A stretch of DNA of 42,889 nucleotides from Haplomitrium mnioides (Eukaryota > Marchantiophyta > Haplomitriopsida > Calobryales): assembly GCA_049999725.1 (NCBI GenBank), contig JBNGIS010019433.1, positions 1-42,889 on the forward strand, read 5' to 3'. The stretch's first letter is position 1, and each line of letters starts with the position of its first letter. A program made the position numbers and the translations under genes. Below the pieces are notes generated by a model that had not been told where the DNA came from, ran no database searches, and saw nothing but the letters and a program-made list of their open reading frames with translations. Positions 20,784 through 31,807 of this stretch are shown here, piece by piece.

Positions 20784-21785
20784 TGTCACTCCCTTGTTCC
20801 GTGCCTTAGCTTTTTCAGGTCCCACTTTGAGCGTAGAGGAGGACAGATTATGGGCTTTCAAGTTCTTTTCTGAGATGGCCCCTTGCCAGTTACCACTTTG
20901 AGGCTCTAAGGATTCTCCCTTTCCTTCTCAGCCTTTAATACGCCACTCAGTCTCTTCTAGTGGCACTCCAGTCAGACATTCATGCAACTCCCAAGTCCAC
21001 ATTCATCCCTCCAGTTGATATGTGTGTAATTCTTGCACTTTATTCAAAGGACCCAATGACTTAGGTCCTGCCACCTTATTCATGCTTGGGGTAGAAATGG
21101 TGTTGGTGACCTGCACAACTGAACAATACCAGAGGTCTAGACTCCCCCTCTCAACGTGCTCACAAAACTGGTCCAGATATTCCTAACTATCTTAGAATGC
21201 ACTAATTCGTACTCTATGCAACAGAATCAAAACAGAAAGCATTTACCCCCATGATACCAGAACTTGTGTCAAGGAATTGGACTCCCCCTTCAAGGTTGTT
21301 CCCAGGGTCTACTCAACTATCTTGATGTCTTCTAAGCTAATAAAACTTCTGGAACACAATGCAGAATGGAAATCTAACTACACATATATGAACAAACAAT
21401 TTATACAATCTGTGCAAGAGAAAACAGACTCCTTGGAAGGCTCTCTGGATTTCCACCAACTAGTACTTCCCTTATGAATCCCTGTTGCCTTACAACCTGC
21501 AGCCCAACAACCATCCACATACCCTCCCCTCCAGATAGTTTTTTAACTTCCCTCGCGAGAAGCCCTGCTTTTACTTCCTCAAGCTAAGAAGAGAGTTTCT
21601 TTGACTTCCACCTCTAGAAGACAGCTTTCCCAGCTGCATGTAGCCCACTCCACCCCGAGCCTCAACGAGTCTTACTACATAGTGTGCGGGCACTAACGCA
21701 GCCCCCCCCCCCCTCCGACCCCCCCTCTCATCTCAACTTGGAATTACACCAAAGTGTACTCTGAACACTCTAGGTTGATACTCAC
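20784..21785 (-). mobile_element. Inner Gypsy 5' LTR, distal part
   Basis: Starts TGTCACTCCCTTGTTCCGTG beside the primer-binding site and aligns with 10638-10976 plus 14319-14950. A reverse-strand AATAAA lies at 21039-21044, in the stretch that also carries AATAAA in solo LTR 2, and is a likely polyadenylation signal. A C-rich slippage run is at about 21702-21713. It is cut at 21785 by solo LTR 2. Confidence 0.9.
21781..21785. repeat. Target-site duplication CTCAC, left copy (solo LTR 2)
   Basis: CTCAC before TG at 21786 is identical to 25619-25623 after CA at 25618. Confidence 0.92.
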
Positions 21786-24120
21786 TGTCAGCCGGTGCTT
21801 TGGAGCATTCAAGTAGAATTCACGGAATCATAAGCATCAACGACCCAAATGCTCCTTAACAAGTGTGAAGTCCTCGCAGGAATAGCTGATTACCTCAAAC
21901 AGCTGATAAGAGCAGGGCGCATGATTCCTAGGAGGGAAACAGGATCATGGCGGAGGAGAGGAGGAAGGAGAGCAGAGATCGCCAGCTAGGAGAGGGGCCC
22001 CATTTTCAAATTCAAATCAGGCCAGCGGGAATCCGTGGGCCTAAGGAGGATGCGGGAATGGGACCTAGGGAGAAGGAACAGAGCAGCCACCCATGGCGAG
22101 GCGATCGCAGGAGGAAGACGAAGGGATCAACAACAAGGAAGCCCGAAGGCACTCCAAAGAAAGGCAGATCGCGGGTGTCCTGCAGCGGCCACAAATCGGG
22201 AAGTAAGTATCAGGAGCCAACAGGTGGAGATGAGATCGTCACGAGGGCGAGCAAGGCCCGGGAAGAGGGACGCCTCAATCCCGCAAGCAAGAGCGAGCCC
22301 CGCAGAGGCCGATCGAACGATCCATCCGAGTCGGTAAGTCTTGACGGAAGAGTGGAGTCCCCGAAAGGTCCCGCGAGATTCCACGGAAACGTGGCGTCTC
22401 TAGAGCCTTCGTGGGATTCCACGGACGACGTGGCAGCACCAGGAGGCCCGCGGGTTTGCGGAAAGGCGCCTCCCTAAGTGGGGATCCCACTTAACGGGAT
22501 TCCGAAGCGTCTTCCGACGGGGGGATTCCGGTTAAGAGGGATCCGCAAGGAACCCAACAGGGGAGCAAGGAAAGGGGCCCGAAACAAAGACTTATCGCGG
22601 GCCTGGCCAAAGGAAATCGGGAGAGTGCCGAAAGGGCGATCTATTGGAGATCCGAGAGGAGGAAGAGCGCAAAAGCCGAAGGGGCGACCTAGCGCAGATT
22701 CGCCAAAGAGGAAACACAGAGGAGAGCTGAAAGGAGGACTGATCCTTGATCTGACCGAACAAGGGCGAATGAAGGCAAAAAGGCAAATTGTCGGCAAACC
22801 GGTTCGATTGATGCGCATCAGTGGCGAAGCGGTAACCCAACGCAAACCGTCCAATGGGAAGAAGACTGAGCCAGAAGGGCGATATGGCGCCTATCTGGTG
22901 GGGGGAAACGAAGGGCACGACGAAAGCACGATATATCGACGAATTGGCGAGCAAGATGAGAGCGGCCGGAAAACGACGCTAACGCCGGTGCGACCGACGA
23001 AGGAGCTACCAACGCCGAAAGGGTGACACTTTGCCGCTTCAGCATCTAGAAAGGTAAAAGTTTGACTGGGTGCGGTAGAAAGTTCGAAAGGGGCGAACGG
23101 TCCGAAAGGGCATAGCAGTTTTTATAGCGAGCTTTCAAAAGTGTTGACGAAGCTAGCCTCAGGCGCGCGAGTAGTTCTTACTTCGGAGGTATGTCGAAAC
23201 GGTGACAACGACACCGTTCTTATTCGGCAAGCAGGGGAAGTCCGTGACGGTTCTACGGATGACGTGGCGAGTGCAGGGAGTCCGTGGGAGGCTTCTGAAA
23301 TGTGGCGCGCTGAGGAGACGGGAGGTGTTTTCGAAGGTCAACTTCGGAAGAAGAGTCCGCGCGACGGTCCGCCTACCCCTTTGCGAGGCGGCGTCGAACG
23401 GCGCCCTTCGGATGACGTGGCACCTTGGGAAGCGCGTAGGGTTCCGTGGGTCAACATTGGAAGGAGGTCCACGCAACGGTCTGCCTACCCCTTTGCGGGG
23501 CGGCGTTGGACGGTGGCCTTCGGAGGACGTGGCAACTCCAGGGACCCCGAGGCAATTCACGAGACACGCAGCACAAGGAGAGGAGTTCATCTGACCTCGG
23601 GCAACTCGCGAGTCAACTACGAAGGGAGAGGATAGCGCGACGGTCAACCTACCCCCTTGCGGGGCGGCGTCGGACGGCGGTGCAGCGGACAACATGGCGC
23701 GAGGAGAAGAAAGAAGTATCTGCAGGGGGATCTAAGGAGATCCCTTGGAGTCGGTTCCGTGGGGCACTTCGAAAGTCAGCTCTGAAGGCCTCTTCGGACT
23801 CGATTCTACGGAAATCTACGGAATCTCTTCTTGTCAGATTCCTCGGGGCTCCTCGTCGAAGTGACCATTGTCCTTGGATTTTCCTTGACCAACTGCTGGA
23901 CACGCGGCGCTTCCTCCCATCACGTGGTAACGGGATTACCTAACAGTGAAGCCACGCATCGTCGTCCCTTGTTTCGAGCTAACGGCAATAACGACTATTC
24001 ATCTGATCGGGCGTCAAGGGGCAGCGCGCGAGGGGAGTATACATTGTTTGCTTTCGAATGCCTTCGGGTTGATGCACGGGCAATTGTTGGAGAGATAGCG
24101 CTGCGGGGCACGAGATTCGT

Positions 24121-24670
24121 GCATGGTAAGGCAGGGCGATAATCCATTGAAGGCTACGTGAAGCAGAGGTACTAGCCCAGGGGAATCGGGGGATTTAGAG
24201 GAGGACTGAGGGGAGATCCAGGTGACCTCATCCTTGCAGGCGAACCAGGGTGGAGGGTTACTGATATGATAGCATGGAAGGGGTTTTCGGTCGGCTGAGA
24301 ACTAAGGAGATGCTGCCGGGTAGGGAGCTTGGGGTCGTCTCGGCGTTTCTCGGGCAATTGCAGCGCGACAGCGATAGCAAGAAAGGGAAATTGCGCATGG
24401 TAAGGCAGGGCGATAATTCATTGAAGGCTATATGAAGCAGAGGTACTAGCCCTAGGGGAACCGGAGGATTTAGAGGAGGACTAGAGGGAGACCCAGATGA
24501 CCTCATCCTTGCAGGCGGACCAGGGCGGAGGGTTACTGATACGATAGCACGGAAGGAGTTTTTGGTCGGCTAAGAACTAAGGAGAGGCTGCCAAGTGAGG
24601 AGCTTGGAGTCTCCCGGCATTCCCTTGTGCAAGTGCATCAACCCAGAGTATTCGGAGAACACTCTGGTGT
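24121..24670 (+). repeat. ~274-bp tandem duplication within solo LTR 2
   Basis: GCATGGTAAGGCAGGGCGAT occurs at 24121 and again at 24395, a 274-base step, and the following text (GAAGCAGAGGTACTAGCCC, then GACCTCATCCTTGCAGGCG) repeats in both. It corresponds to the ~0.3-kb duplicated unit of the other LTRs. Confidence 0.85.
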
Positions 24671-25353
24671 GTTAATTCTCAAGTGGAGCTAAGAGGGGGG
24701 GCTGTGCTAGTGCCGATGCACTAGGCGTAGTAAGACCCGTCGAGGCTTGAGGGTGGAGTGGGCTACCTGCAACTGGTAAAGCTGTCTTCCAGAGGTGGAA
24801 GTAAAAGAAACTCTCTTCCTAGCTTGAGGAAGTAAAAGCAGGGCTTCTCGCGAGGGAAGTTAAAAAACTATCTGGAGTGGAGGGTGTGTGGGTTGCTGGG
24901 CTGCAGTTGTAAGGCAGCGGGATTCACAAGGGAAGTATATATCAGTTAGAATTCTAGAGGCCCTTCAAGGACTCTATTTTCTCTTGCATATATTGTATAT
25001 AAGTGTTGTTCATATATGTGTAGTTAGATTGCCTTTCTGCATGCGTGTCCCCTTGAGTTCTTAGATTAGTGGACATCAGTTCAGTTGAGTAGACCCTGGG
25101 AACACACTTGAAGGGGGAGTCCAATCCCTTGACACAAGTCTGGTATCCTGGGGGTGAATGCCCTCTATTCCTGATCCTATTTGCATAGTTAGGAATTAGT
25201 GCAGCTTAGGATAGTTAGGATAATTTTGTTCAGTCCTATGACAATCCTGAGAGGGGGAGTCCAGCATTTCGTAGTGTTCAGCTGTGCAAGTCACCAGCAC
25301 CATTCTACCCAAGCACAAATAAGGTGGTAGGGCCTAAGTCATTGGGTCCTAAG

Positions 25354-25359
25354 AATAAA
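25354..25359 (+). terminator. AATAAA polyadenylation signal in solo LTR 2
   Basis: AATAAA in the conserved context GGTCCTAAGAATAAAGTGCA, at the place where the neighbouring LTR (21039-21044) has the same hexamer. It marks the likely R region of the LTR. Confidence 0.6.
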
Positions 25360-25618
25360 GTGCAAGAATTACACACAAATCACAGCTAGGTTTAATGGAT
25401 GTGGACCTGTGCATGGTTGAATGTCTAACTTGAGTGTGAGAAGAAGAAGAGTGAGAGAAGCATACCAGGCATGTAAGGAGGGTAAGAGTCCTTAAAGTCT
25501 GAAAGTGGTAACTGGCAAGGGGCCATCTCAGAAAAGAACACGAAAGCCCGTAAAACCTGTCCTCTCCTGCATCGAAACGGGGCCTGAAAAGGTTAAGGCC
25601 GGAAACAGGGGAGCAACA

Positions 25619-25623
25619 CTCAC
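25619..25623. repeat. Target-site duplication CTCAC, right copy (solo LTR 2)
   Basis: Identical to 21781-21785. Confidence 0.92.
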
Positions 25624-28056
25624 ACACAAGGAATGGTAGAGACAATCCCAAGCTCCTCACTTGGCAGCCTCTCCTGAAGTCATAGCCAGCTGGAATCCCT
25701 TCGAACTATCGTATCTTTCCCCCTCCGTCCTGGTCCACCTACAAGAATGAGGTCACTTGGATTGCCCGAGCATCCAGAGCTCCTCACTCTGCAATCATCG
25801 GCATCCCTTCAGTCCTCCTTTGAATCCCCTGGCCCCTTGGAGCTAGTACCCCCTGCTTCACGTAGTTCCTCATTGAATTCCCACTCCAACCCCCCTCGTT
25901 GCGATTCCCCTTCACGTGCAGCCGCCTCGCACCCTGAGATTGCATGTGAATCAACCCGAACATAATCGAAGGCCAATGATGTATCCCCCCCGCAAGCGCT
26001 AATCCTGTGAGCCCGATCCGATGAATAGTCGTTATGGCCGTTGAGCTCGAAGTTGGGAGAATACGACGTATGGCTCCCTCGTTAATTAATCCAGTTACCC
26101 CGGAAAAGGAAATCGAGCCGCGTGTCCCTTGAGTTGATCGAGAAAGACAAGTACAATGGTAATCTCACAGGAAATCCGAGGAATCTTACGGGAAGAGATT
26201 CTGCAGATTCTCGCAGAACCAAGTCCGAAGAGGCTACCGAGTTCTGAAGTGCCCCACGAAACCCAATCTACAGAATCTCCACAAATTCCCCCGTAGATCC
26301 CTCTTCGTTCTCCTCGCGCAACATCATTCGCTGCACCGCCGTCCGACGCTGCCCCGCAAAAGGGTAGGCAGACCGTCAGCTGACTTCCTTCCGAGGTTGA
26401 CCCACAAAACCCTCTGCATGCTTCCCAAGGCGCCACGTCGTCCGACGCCGCCCTACAAAGGGGTAGGAGGACCGTCACTCGGACAATTCTTTCGAAGTTG
26501 ACCATCGAAAAACCTACCAAGTTTCTCAACGTGCCACGTTTCCGAAGCACTTCCACGGACTCCCTGCGCTCGCTACGTCATCCGAAGAGACGCTGCGGAC
26601 TTACCCCGCTTGCTGAATAAGAACTCTGCCGATGTTGCAGTTTCCTCGTACCTTCGAAGTAAGAACTATGCGCGCGCCCAAGGCTCTCTTCGTTAACATT
26701 TCCAAAAGCTCAACATAAGAACTCCAAGGCCCTTTTGGACCGTTCACCCCTTCAAACTTTTGGATATCGGCCGCACCTCGTCAAACTTTCACCCTTGTGA
26801 TGTCGGATTGGCATTGAATCACCCTTTTGGCGCCGCTTGCTCCTCCGTCGATCGTATCGGCATTAGATGGATTTTTCGGCCACCCTCATCTTGCTACTTG
26901 ATTCACCGATAAATCGTCTTTTCAGCGTACCCCTCGTTTCCCCCAACTGGATCGGCGCCATATTGCCCTTTTGGCTCAGCCTTCTTCTAGTTGGGCGGTT
27001 TGCGATAGGTTATCGTTTTGCCACTGATATGCATCGTTTGAACCGGCTCGCTGACAAGTCGCCCTTTTGCCTTCACTCGCTCTTTGTCGGCCAGTACGGT
27101 GATTTGTCCCCCTTTCGGCTCTCCTCTGTTTTCCTCTTGACAGATCCACGCTAAGTCGCCCCTTCGGCTTCTCCGCTCCTCTTCCTCTCGGATCTCCGAT
27201 GTATCATCCTTCCGGCACTCCTGTTTTCCTTCGACCAGACCCCCGATAAGTCGCTGTTTCCGACCCTCCTCCTTGCTCCCCGGTTGGATTCCTCCCGAAT
27301 CCCTCTTAACTAGGGTCCCCACGTCGTAAGACGGATCAGAGCCCCACTAAGTGGGATCCCCACTTAGGGAGGCGCCTTTCCGCCAATTCTCGGGCCTCTT
27401 GGTGCCGCCACATCATCCGTGGAATCCTGCGAAGTGCTCCGGAGACGCCACGTTTCCGTGGAATCTCGCGGGGCCTTTCGGAGACTCCACATTTCCGCCA
27501 GGACTTGCAGACTCGAATGGGAGAGTTCAATCGGCCCTTGCAGGGCTTGCTCCTGCTTGCAAGATCGAGGCATCCCTCTTCCCTGGCCTCGCTCGCCCTC
27601 GTGACGATCTCACCTTCTCATCTTCCTCCTTGATCCTTGCTTCCCGATTTGTGGCTGCTGCAGGACCCCCGCGATCTGACTTTCTTCGTAGTGCCTTCGG
27701 ATTTCATCGTTGTGGATCCATTCTTCTTCCTCCTGCGATCGCTTCGCCATAGGTGGCCACTCTCTTCCTCCTCCCCAAGCTCCGATTCCCGCATTCCCCT
27801 CTCACACACGGGCTCTCATTGGCCGGCTTCGAATTTTGAAAAGTCGCCCCTCCTCTGGCTTGCGATCCTGGTTCCCTCCTCATCTCTTCTGCCATGATTC
27901 TATTTCCCTCTCAAGACTCATGCGCCCTGCTCTTAGTAGTTGTTTGAGGGTAATCCATGGCTCCTAAGAGGTCTTCACACTTGCCAAGGGTTATTGTGTC
28001 GTTGATGCTCTCAATTTCCTGAATTCCGCTTGAATGCTCCAAACCACCGGCTGACA
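25624..28056 (-). mobile_element. Inner Gypsy 5' LTR, main part (U3 side)
   Basis: Continues the inner 5' LTR and ends CACCGGCTGACA at 28056. It has one copy only of the ~0.3-kb unit (about 25640-25910), where the 3' LTR has two. The U3 motif set is repeated: CCACGTCG near 26426, TTGACC at 26397 and 26499, and TAAGAACT near 26627, 26661 and 26716. No gene lies in it. Confidence 0.9.
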
Positions 28057-28061
28057 GATTT
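28057..28061. repeat. Target-site duplication GATTT, right copy (inner Gypsy)
   Basis: Partner of AATTT at 10633-10637. It is followed by CCTTGTC, as in uninterrupted LTR relatives. Confidence 0.85.
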
Positions 28062-30496
28062 CCTTGTCTCAAGGTCGCTATCGCGTCTCTAATTTGCTTG
28101 CACATCAACCCTTCTGAATTTGCAGCCCCTCGATGTATACCCCCCGAGCTTCCGCTAATCCTCTGAGCCTTTCCCATTGAAAGTTTGTTAATCCCGTTGG
28201 GCTCGGAATAGGAGGTTGCGGCGCGTGTCCCCACTATTCGTTAATCCCGTTGGCTCGGATTTGGACGTTGCAACGCATGTCTTGCCAGTTAGTCGAATGA
28301 TTCCAAGTACAATGGTAGCATGGAGGTGAGTCCGAAGAATCTCGCGGACTAAGATTCTGGAGATTCCCATGGAACTCTAGTCCAAAGATACCCTTGAAAT
28401 AGAGTTCCGAAGAATCCCATAGAAAAGGAGTCCTACGGAATCTCCAAGACTCGCATCCGGAGATCTCCGCGGATTCGAGTCCATAGAGCTTAGTGGAACC
28501 CAGGTCTGTTGTTGACTTTTCTCCCGTAGTTGACATCGAATCCCCAACCCAAGGATCCAACAGATATGGAAGTCCGCAGGATCCCTCAGACTCCTCCGAC
28601 ATGCCATGTGTCGAGGTTGACTTTCTTCCAAGCCACGCCGTTCGACGCCACCCGCAAGGGGGTTGTTTGACCGTTGTGCTGACTTGGTTCCGTGGTTGAC
28701 TCGGCTCTGACCCGGAGGAACCCTCGGACCATCCCTAAGCACCATGTCATCCAAAGCCTCGCCGTCCGACGCCACCCTGCAAAGGGGTAGGCAGATTGTC
28801 GAGTTCACCCTCCTCCGAGGTTGACATTCCTCTGACCCGAGATCCAATGGACTCTATCTTACCGCCATGTGTCCATTGACTTCCACCAAATTCTCTCAAG
28901 ATGCCACGTAATCTACGAAGTCGCCGCTGGACGCCGTTCCGCAAGGGGATAGTCTGACCGTCGCACTGACCTTTCTCCGATGAAGACCGCAGACCTTCTC
29001 CTTCGTCCATGTTTCCACTAAACTCTACGGGCTCCCTGCGCTTGCCACAATTCCGCTATAAACCTTTGGACTCCCTGGGCTTGCCACCTCTCCGTGAAGA
29101 CTTGCAGACTCCTTGGGGCCAACACGTCATCCGCTACAAGCTCTTCGGACTCCCTGGGCCTGCCACCTCTCCGTGAAGACTTGCAGATTCCATGGGGCTG
29201 ACACATCATCTGCTACAAGCCCTTCGAACTCCCTGAGCCTGCCACTGCTCTGTGAAGACTTGCGGACTCCTTGGGGCCGACACGTCATCTATTGCCGCGC
29301 CGTTCGCCGCTGCTCCGCAAAAAGGTAGGCGGACCGTCGCTTTAACTTCTTTCCGATGTTGACCCGCATACTTTCCCCAAGTCTCCTGAGGATGCCACGT
29401 CATCCGAAGAGCCGCTTGCCTTGTCAAGTAAGAACAATGCCTTCGTTGCTGTTTTGAAGCCATCTTGTTCAAAAGCTCGGAATAAGAACAACACGTGCCC
29501 GAAGTTCCCTTCACTAAGTTGTGATCAAGCTTGATATTAGAACTATAGGGAACTTCTTTTTGAACCAACCCCTCGCAAGCCTCCGTCAAACTTTCAAACA
29601 TCGCATCTATACTCCTTCGAACTTTCAAACTTATCCTCTCCCAGTCCGGATCTTCGATAGATCATCCTTTCGGTTGATCCCTCCTTGCTTTTTCCGGTTG
29701 GACCTCCCAACGGATCCCTATTAAGTGGGCTCTCCACATCGGAAGCTCACTCAAAACCCACTTAACCGAGCTCCCCATTTAGGAAGGTTGAGTCCCGCTA
29801 AGTTCTTCGTGGCTTGCCACCTCTCCGTTGAAGACCTGCAGACTCCCTGGAGGTGACATGCAGCCCGTCAAATCCTCTAAAGCACTCTCGAGATGCCACG
29901 TTTCCATTGAATCTTTTGGAGCCCTCAGAAAACTCCACGTTTTTGCTAAAACCCGCGGATACCGAAGAAAGGGGTCGGACCCTTGTAGAGCTTGTCTCAC
30001 GCTTGCAGGATCAAGGCGTCCCCCGCTCTTTGGCCTAACCCGTGCTTACGAAGGTCTCGACACCTCCTTCTTGTCTCCAATCCTTGCTTCTGATGTGTGG
30101 CATTTGCAGGTGTGCTCTGCGGTCTCCCTCTTCCTTGAGCGCTTTCAGATTTCTGCCTTATAGCCCGCTCTTCCTCCTTCGATCGCTTTGCCTTTGGTGT
30201 GCGCACCCTCCTCCCCTCTAGGTCTCAATTCCCGCATCCCCATCATCTCTATGGGCTCTCATTGGCTTCCTTTGAATTTTAGTGGTGCCCTTCCACTTGC
30301 TGGCGACCACTTCTTCCTTCCCTTCTTCCGCAATGATCCCGTTCTCCTCCTCGGATCCATGTGCTCTGCTCATACCTACAGTTTGAAGGATTCCTACTAC
30401 TCTCGAGGCACTTTTGCCCTTACCAGAGAGGAATTGTATCAATGCTGCTTCCTCATTGCAAAATTTTGAGTCAACGCTCCAATTCCCTGGCTGACA
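28062..30496 (-). mobile_element. Outer Gypsy 3' LTR, main part (U3 side)
   Basis: Resumes the outer 3' LTR after the inner insertion and ends AATTCCCTGGCTGACA at 30496 beside the polypurine tract. From about 29.07 kb it aligns with 37365-38616 of the 5' LTR. The stretch 28062-29060 has no partner there. It has TGACGTGG at 29395, TTGACC at 29359, CTCCGCAAAAAGG-type hairpin variants and TAAGAAC words near 29431, 29482 and 29536. No gene lies in it. Confidence 0.9.
29068..29300. repeat. 79-bp tandem repeat, about three units, in the outer 3' LTR
   Basis: GGACTCCCTGGGC-type starts at 29068, 29147 and 29226, spaced exactly 79. Each unit continues with TGCCACCTCTCCGTGAAGAC and a CACGTCATC or CACATCATC word. 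The outer 5' LTR has a single unit (about 37365-37440). Confidence 0.85.
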
Positions 30497-30510
30497 TAAC
30501 TCCCCCTTCG
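30497..30510 (-). promoter_or_regulatory. Polypurine tract of the outer Gypsy
   Basis: Reverse strand GAAGGGGGAGTTA directly before the LTR start TGTCAGCC. Same position and nearly the same sequence as in the inner element. Confidence 0.85.
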
Positions 30511-30662
30511 AGTGTGAAGCGTCCCCGCGAACACCCTTCATCTCCCTTGCTCTATTGGATGCCTCCTCTGAGTGGTCGTTGGCTGGCTTCCGTAACTGTT
30601 GCAATACAACCCCACAAAACGCCCCCCACAAACTCACACACACACACACTTGCACCCACAAC
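30511..30662 (-). other. Non-coding tail between pol and polypurine tract, with CA microsatellite
   Basis: The reverse strand downstream of the integrase stop has no open domain. A CA repeat at about 30637-30648 matches the one at 17815-17830 in the inner element, so it predates their split. Confidence 0.6.
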
Positions 30663-31800
30663 TTACCCTGCTAGCCAGGTATCTTCAATGGGATCACCGT
30701 TGGGCCCTCTCCCTCCTCCTCCTGATTCACATACCTTTTCAGTCGGTCGAAGTGCACCTAATTGGCGAACTTGTGACCCTCCAGTGTCTCCAACTCTGCT
30801 GACCCATTCCGATGTAGCCTCCTCAGCACAAATGACCCCATCCACCTTATGTGCATTTTCCGAGAGAAATGCACAAACTTGTTGTCATACAACAACACCA
30901 AATTTCCCTCCAAGAGGTCAATTGACTTGAGCCCCTTATCATGATGTCTCTTCCTCAACTCTTGCTGGTGCTCCAAACCTCCCTTGGGCTAACTCTCTGG
31001 TCTCCTTTAGGCTTTCCAGCTGATAGACCCTTTCCTTCCTGCTTTAATCTTCAGCCATCCTCTCATGCTCCAACAATCGCCCGGTGGGCACCTCATACTC
31101 TATTGGTACTAGAGCATGTTGTCCAAAGACCAAAAAGTAGGGGTATTGGCTCGTTGTGGTCTTGTAGGCCAAATTGCTCGTTGTGGTCTTGTAGGCCAAA
31201 TTGTATGCATGGGTCACGGTGAGCAGTTTGAGATCCCAATCTGATTTGTTGGCTGCCACCGTTTTACAAAGGATCTTCCCCATTATCCCGTTGGCTCTCT
31301 CTATCAGACCGTTAGCCTTGGGATGGTAGGCTGTGGTGCGTCTATGCTTGATCAGGTACCGATTAGTCAGGTCTTGAATTACCTGATTGATGAAGTGAGT
31401 CTCCTTATCACTAACCAGCTCCAAAGGAGGCCCGAATCTGCAAAACATTTGCTCATAGAGGAAGGCTACCACTATATTGGCATTATCCTTCCGAGTGGCT
31501 CTAGCCTCCACCCACTTGGTTGCATAATCGGTGATCAACAAGATATACTTGTTGTCTTTGTGAGTGGAAGGTGCAATTGGGCCGATGAAGTCAATCCCCA
31601 CTTCTCAAATAGTGCCAAGGGAATGATGGGCACCAGAGGATGGTGCTGATTTGCTGCAGGTCTCCCCTTTTTTTGGCACGCATCGCACCGCTTTACCCAA
31701 AAGTGCACATCCTTGTGCAAGGTGGGCCACCAATATCCTGCATCCAAGATTTTTTTGATTATGGTATCTACTGCAAAGTGGCCTCCCACCTCCTCTCTAT
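30663..31800 (-). pseudogene. Outer Gypsy integrase
   Basis: Reading right to left: an HHCC zinc finger (HREEVGGHFA..., then CDACQKKG; frame 31789-31535), then the catalytic core (frame 31601-31044) with MGIDFIGPI (first Asp), LVSDKETHF (second Asp) and ANGLIERANGIM (Glu), so DDE is retained. The C-terminal SH3-like part follows in frame 30976-30758 (LLYDNKFVHFSRKMHIRWMG, NGSAELETLEGHKF). No chromodomain follows. A 27-bp tandem duplication at 31149-31202 repeats nine residues (NLAYKTTTS) in frame. Frameshifts between the three parts disable it. Confidence 0.88.
31149..31202 (-). repeat. 27-bp in-frame tandem duplication in integrase
   Basis: Two adjacent identical 27-base units, each starting GCTCGTTGTGGTCTTGTAGG. 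The identity suggests a late slippage event. Confidence 0.9.
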
Positions 31801-31807
31801 GGAGGGC

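Larger units (their letters stand above)
21786..25618 (+). mobile_element. Solo LTR 2 of the Gypsy family, opposite orientation
   Basis: A 3.83-kb LTR starting TGTCAGCCGGTGCTTTGGAG and ending CAGGGGAGCAACA. It is the reverse complement of the neighbouring LTRs' layout, so U3 comes first on the plus strand. The exact 5-bp duplication CTCAC on both sides shows a clean insertion into the inner 5' LTR. U3 carries TGACGTGG at 23260 and 23413, GGTCAA at 23337 and 23449, and CCCCTTGCGGGG at 23653. A ~274-bp tandem duplication follows. The long open frames at 21.9-23.9 kb are stop-poor because of high GC. They match no known protein and are not conserved in frame between LTRs. Confidence 0.92.
10638..28056 (-). 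mobile_element. Inner Ty3/Gypsy element, pol-deleted, inserted in the outer 3' LTR
   Basis: The ends TGTT..GACA are flanked by AATTT/GATTT. On the reverse strand: 5' LTR (28056-25624 plus 21785-20784), primer-binding site, gag, protease, a short pol remnant, polypurine tract, and 3' LTR (17678-14319 plus 10976-10638). The internal region is only 3.1 kb (17679-20783), versus 5.7 kb in the outer element, because RT, RNase H and most of integrase are absent. Each LTR carries a later solo-LTR insertion. Confidence 0.9.

Noticed and set aside
30361-30930. A 189-codon plus-strand frame
   Set aside because: It spans the 3' LTR end, the polypurine tract and the end of the reverse-strand integrase, so it cannot be a gene.
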